From the NCBI GenBank assembly GCA_028282395.1, contig JANQHY010000239.1, positions 1-7,789 on the forward strand: 7,789 nt of DNA, read 5' to 3'. The stretch comes from Gammaproteobacteria bacterium (GTDB lineage Bacteria; Pseudomonadota; Gammaproteobacteria; UBA12402). How positions within the stretch are numbered: the stretch's first letter is position 1; each line of letters begins with the position of its first letter. Of this stretch, positions 5,633-7,789 are shown piece by piece. Both the position numbers and the translations under genes were made by a program. Below the pieces are notes generated by a model. That model did not search any database and was not told the DNA's origin. It worked only from the letters and a program-made list of their open reading frames with translations.

Positions 5633-7606
5633 ATGGCAGAAACAATTATTGGTATCGACCTGGGAACCACCAACTCCTGTGTTGCAATCCGTGAAAGCGA
5701 TAAAACACGCGTCATTGAGAACGCAGAAGGACGCCGCACTACACCTTCAGTAGTGAGCTTCGGCACAGATGAAACCCTTATTGGTGAAGCAGCCAAACGT
5801 AAAATGGCCACTGATCCTGATGGCACGATTTACGGTTCTAAACGCCTGATCGGCCATAAATTTGATGAAGTACAAGAGTACGCTGCACATGTCTCTTACA
5901 AGATTGTTAAAGCAGACAATGGCGATGCTTGGGTTGAAATCAATGGCGAAAAACAGGCGCCGCCGCAAATCTCTGCACAAGTATTAAGAAAGATGAAAAA
6001 GACTGCTGAAGATTACCTCGGCAAAGAGGTCAATGCGGCAGTGATTACCGTACCCGCCTACTTTAATGATGCACAACGTCAAGCAACGAAAGATGCTGGA
6101 CGCATTGCTGGCCTTGAGGTGAAACGTATTATCAATGAGCCAACTGCTGCGGCACTGGCATACGGCATGGATAAAAAACGCGGCGATTCTGTTATCGCGG
6201 TCTATGACCTCGGTGGTGGTACATTTGATATCTCTATTATCGAAATTGCTGAAATCGATGGCGAACATCAATTCGAAGTGTTAGCTACCAACGGCGATAC
6301 TTTCCTTGGCGGTGAAGATTTTGACAACCGTTTGATCAGCTACCTGGCAGAAGAGTTCAAAAAAGAGCAGGCGATTGATCTCACCAAAGATCCTTTAGCG
6401 ATGCAACGTCTGAAAGAGGCTGCCGAGAAAGCCAAAATTGAGCTTTCAACAGCGCAACAGACGGATGTCAATCTGCCTTACATCACTGCTGACTCTGGCG
6501 GTCCGAAGCACCTTAACATTAAAGTGACACGTGCCAAACTGGAATCATTAGTTGAAGATCTAATTAAACGTAGTATTGAGCCCTGCCGTATTGCTCTGCA
6601 GGATTCCAATAAAAGTATTACCGAGATCAGCGATGTCATTCTGGTTGGTGGCCAAACGCGGATGCCGAAAGTCCAGGAGATGGTAAAAGAGTTCTTTGAT
6701 AAAGAGCCCCGCACAGATGCCATTCCTGATGAAGCGGTTGCCATGGGTGCTGCTATTCAAGGTGCGGTATTATCAGGTGATGTTAAAGATGTCCTATTAC
6801 TCGATGTCACACCATTATCGCTTGGTATTGAAACAATGGGTGGCGTGATGACCAAACTCATTGAGAAGAACACCACTATCCCAACGAAAGCGGCACAAAT
6901 TTTCTCAACAGCAGAAAATAACCAAAGTGCAGTGACTATTCATGTATTACAGGGTGAACGGCCGCAAGCGGCACAAAATAAATCACTCGGTCGTTTTGAT
7001 CTGACTGATATTCAACCTGCGCCACGTGGTATGCCACAAATCGAGGTTACCTTCGACATCGATGCAAACGGTATCATGCATGTTCATGCGAAAGATAAAG
7101 CCACCGGTAAATCACAATCGATTAAAATTCAAACCAGTGGTGGATTATCAGAGGATGAGATCAACAAAATGGTTGATGATGCTAAGCAACATGCGGAAGA
7201 GGATCAGAAATTTAGTGAATTAGTCAAAGCGCGTAATGAAGCGGATAGTATCCTCCACGCTGTGGAAAAAATGCTCAGTGAAAACGGCGACAAAATCAGT
7301 GCTGACGAGAAAGCGAAAATCGAAACGACTATGAGCGAACTGAAAGAGGCTGTTAAAGGTAGCGATAAAGAGCTTATCGAAAGCAAGACAAAAGTATTGT
7401 CTGATGCCACCATGTCACTGGCTTCCATGGCTCAACAGGCTGCGGGCGCAGCAGGAGCTGATGGTGCTGCGGGACCTGGAGCTGCTGAAAGTGCTGCTGC
7501 AGATGAAAGTAGTAATACTGCTGGCGAGCAATCAGCTGGTGCTGATGATGCAGTGGAAGCAGAGTTTGAGGAAGTCAACGATAAGGATGAAGGCGACAAA
7601 CAATAA
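5633..7606 (+). CDS. dnaK: Molecular chaperone DnaK (Hsp70)
   Basis: DnaK is the cytoplasmic ATP-driven Hsp70 that binds exposed hydrophobic segments of client proteins. It works with DnaJ, which stimulates ATP hydrolysis, and GrpE, which exchanges nucleotide. The 657-residue protein shows all three Hsp70 signatures: IDLGTTNS (8-15), [14 protein letters not shown] (188-201, with T197 equivalent to E. coli T199) and [15 protein letters not shown] (335-349). The ATPase domain ends near 385; the hydrophobic linker VLLLD is at 387-391, the substrate-binding beta domain runs to about 505, and a helical lid to about 600. A disordered Ala/Gly-rich tail follows, ending [14 protein letters not shown]. 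It is about 20 residues longer than E. coli DnaK, mainly in the tail. GGAGG 6 bases before the ATG is a strong ribosome site. A heat-shock promoter lies upstream and dnaJ downstream. grpE is not adjacent. Confidence 0.99.
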   Translation: MAETIIGIDLGTTNSCVAIRESDKTRVIENAEGRRTTPSVVSFGTDETLIGEAAKRKMATDPDGTIYGSKRLIGHKFDEVQEYAAHVSYKIVKADNGDAWVEINGEKQAPPQISAQVLRKMKKTAEDYLGKEVNAAVITVPAYFNDAQRQATKDAGRIAGLEVKRIINEPTAAALAYGMDKKRGDSVIAVYDLGGGTFDISIIEIAEIDGEHQFEVLATNGDTFLGGEDFDNRLISYLAEEFKKEQAIDLTKDPLAMQRLKEAAEKAKIELSTAQQTDVNLPYITADSGGPKHLNIKVTRAKLESLVEDLIKRSIEPCRIALQDSNKSITEISDVILVGGQTRMPKVQEMVKEFFDKEPRTDAIPDEAVAMGAAIQGAVLSGDVKDVLLLDVTPLSLGIETMGGVMTKLIEKNTTIPTKAAQIFSTAENNQSAVTIHVLQGERPQAAQNKSLGRFDLTDIQPAPRGMPQIEVTFDIDANGIMHVHAKDKATGKSQSIKIQTSGGLSEDEINKMVDDAKQHAEEDQKFSELVKARNEADSILHAVEKMLSENGDKISADEKAKIETTMSELKEAVKGSDKELIESKTKVLSDATMSLASMAQQAAGAAGADGAAGPGAAESAAADESSNTAGEQSAGADDAVEAEFEEVNDKDEGDKQ

Positions 7607-7620
7607 TATATAACCCCGAC

Positions 7621-7661
7621 AACGCGAGGATGCAGACTATCTGCCATCCTTGCGTTTGTTT
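7621..7661 (+). terminator. Strong hairpin with T-rich tail between dnaK and dnaJ
   Basis: The arms 7621-7636 and 7640-7656 pair over 16 bp with one G-U wobble and one bulged C (7644), closing on a three-base CTA loop. The run TGTTTATTTAT follows. This has the form of an intrinsic terminator with an imperfect T-tract. Placed between cotranscribed genes, it would probably lower dnaJ expression relative to dnaK or stabilise the dnaK mRNA 3' end, rather than stop transcription fully. Confidence 0.7.
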
Positions 7662-7684
7662 ATTTATAAGGCAAGGTAATCTAT

Positions 7685-7789
7685 ATGGCACAAGAACGGG
7701 AACGGGACTATTACGAGGTGTTAGGTGTCGCGCGCGATGCTGATAATGATACCATTAAAAAAGCTTTTCGCCGTCTGGCAATGAAATAC
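7685..7789 (+). CDS. dnaJ: Chaperone DnaJ (Hsp40), first 35 codons only
   Basis: DnaJ delivers clients to DnaK and stimulates its ATPase. Only the start of the J domain is present: [15 protein letters not shown] followed by the positively charged helix [13 protein letters not shown]. The sequence ends before the HPD motif, so catalytic competence cannot be judged. AAGG (7673-7676) lies 8 bases before the ATG. The gene follows dnaK by 78 bases in the usual dnaK-dnaJ order and continues beyond the right edge. The short basic insert RER before DYYEVLGV is slightly longer than the common start of the family. Confidence 0.97.
   Translation, partial: MAQERERDYYEVLGVARDADNDTIKKAFRRLAMKY

Noticed and set aside
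7432..7647. Minus-strand Ala/Ser-rich ORF at the end of dnaK
   Set aside because: Its composition merely mirrors the Ala/Gly-rich DnaK tail codons on the other strand.

Overview
The window looks like part of the chromosome of a gammaproteobacterium of moderate to low GC content. The best evidence is the DnaK and MnmG proteins, which are close to the gammaproteobacterial type over their whole length, and a sigma-32-style promoter (CTTGAAA -35) before dnaK. There is no CIRCE element. The species cannot be named from the sequence. I see no tRNA, rRNA, CRISPR array or insertion sequence.

Left part (1-1610): a single uninterrupted minus-strand frame starts at 1206 and runs off the left edge, giving 402 codons without a stop. 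It encodes a polar N-terminal tail followed by a membrane protein. Its motifs (K..RP, FSGH, then a His/Asp pair) resemble the PAP2 lipid phosphatase superfamily, but the third motif is degenerate. A 404-base AT-rich divergent intergenic region (1207-1610) separates it from the next gene. That region holds candidate promoters in both directions, two inverted repeats suitable for regulation and a weak hairpin/T-tract.

Middle (1611-4461): a plus-strand metallo-beta-lactamase-fold protein of the DHPS-like (COG1237) type carries an unusual Cys cluster. It faces mnmG (gidA), the tRNA wobble-uridine modification flavoprotein on the minus strand. The two stop codons are 7 bases apart, with no terminator between them. 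mnmG is not followed by rsmG.

Right part (4462-7789): mnmG is divergent from an unrecognised gene for a four-helix membrane protein with a Cys-containing C-terminal domain, probably periplasmic. A heat-shock promoter then precedes dnaK, which is followed, across a strong hairpin, by the first 35 codons of dnaJ. DnaK and DnaJ form the Hsp70 chaperone pair; grpE is not in the window.

Most of the window is core housekeeping DNA. The less ordinary parts are the PAP2-like gene, the Cys-rich MBL protein, the unrecognised membrane protein and several inverted repeats overlapping promoters or ribosome binding sites. I found no clear evidence of a new multi-gene system.
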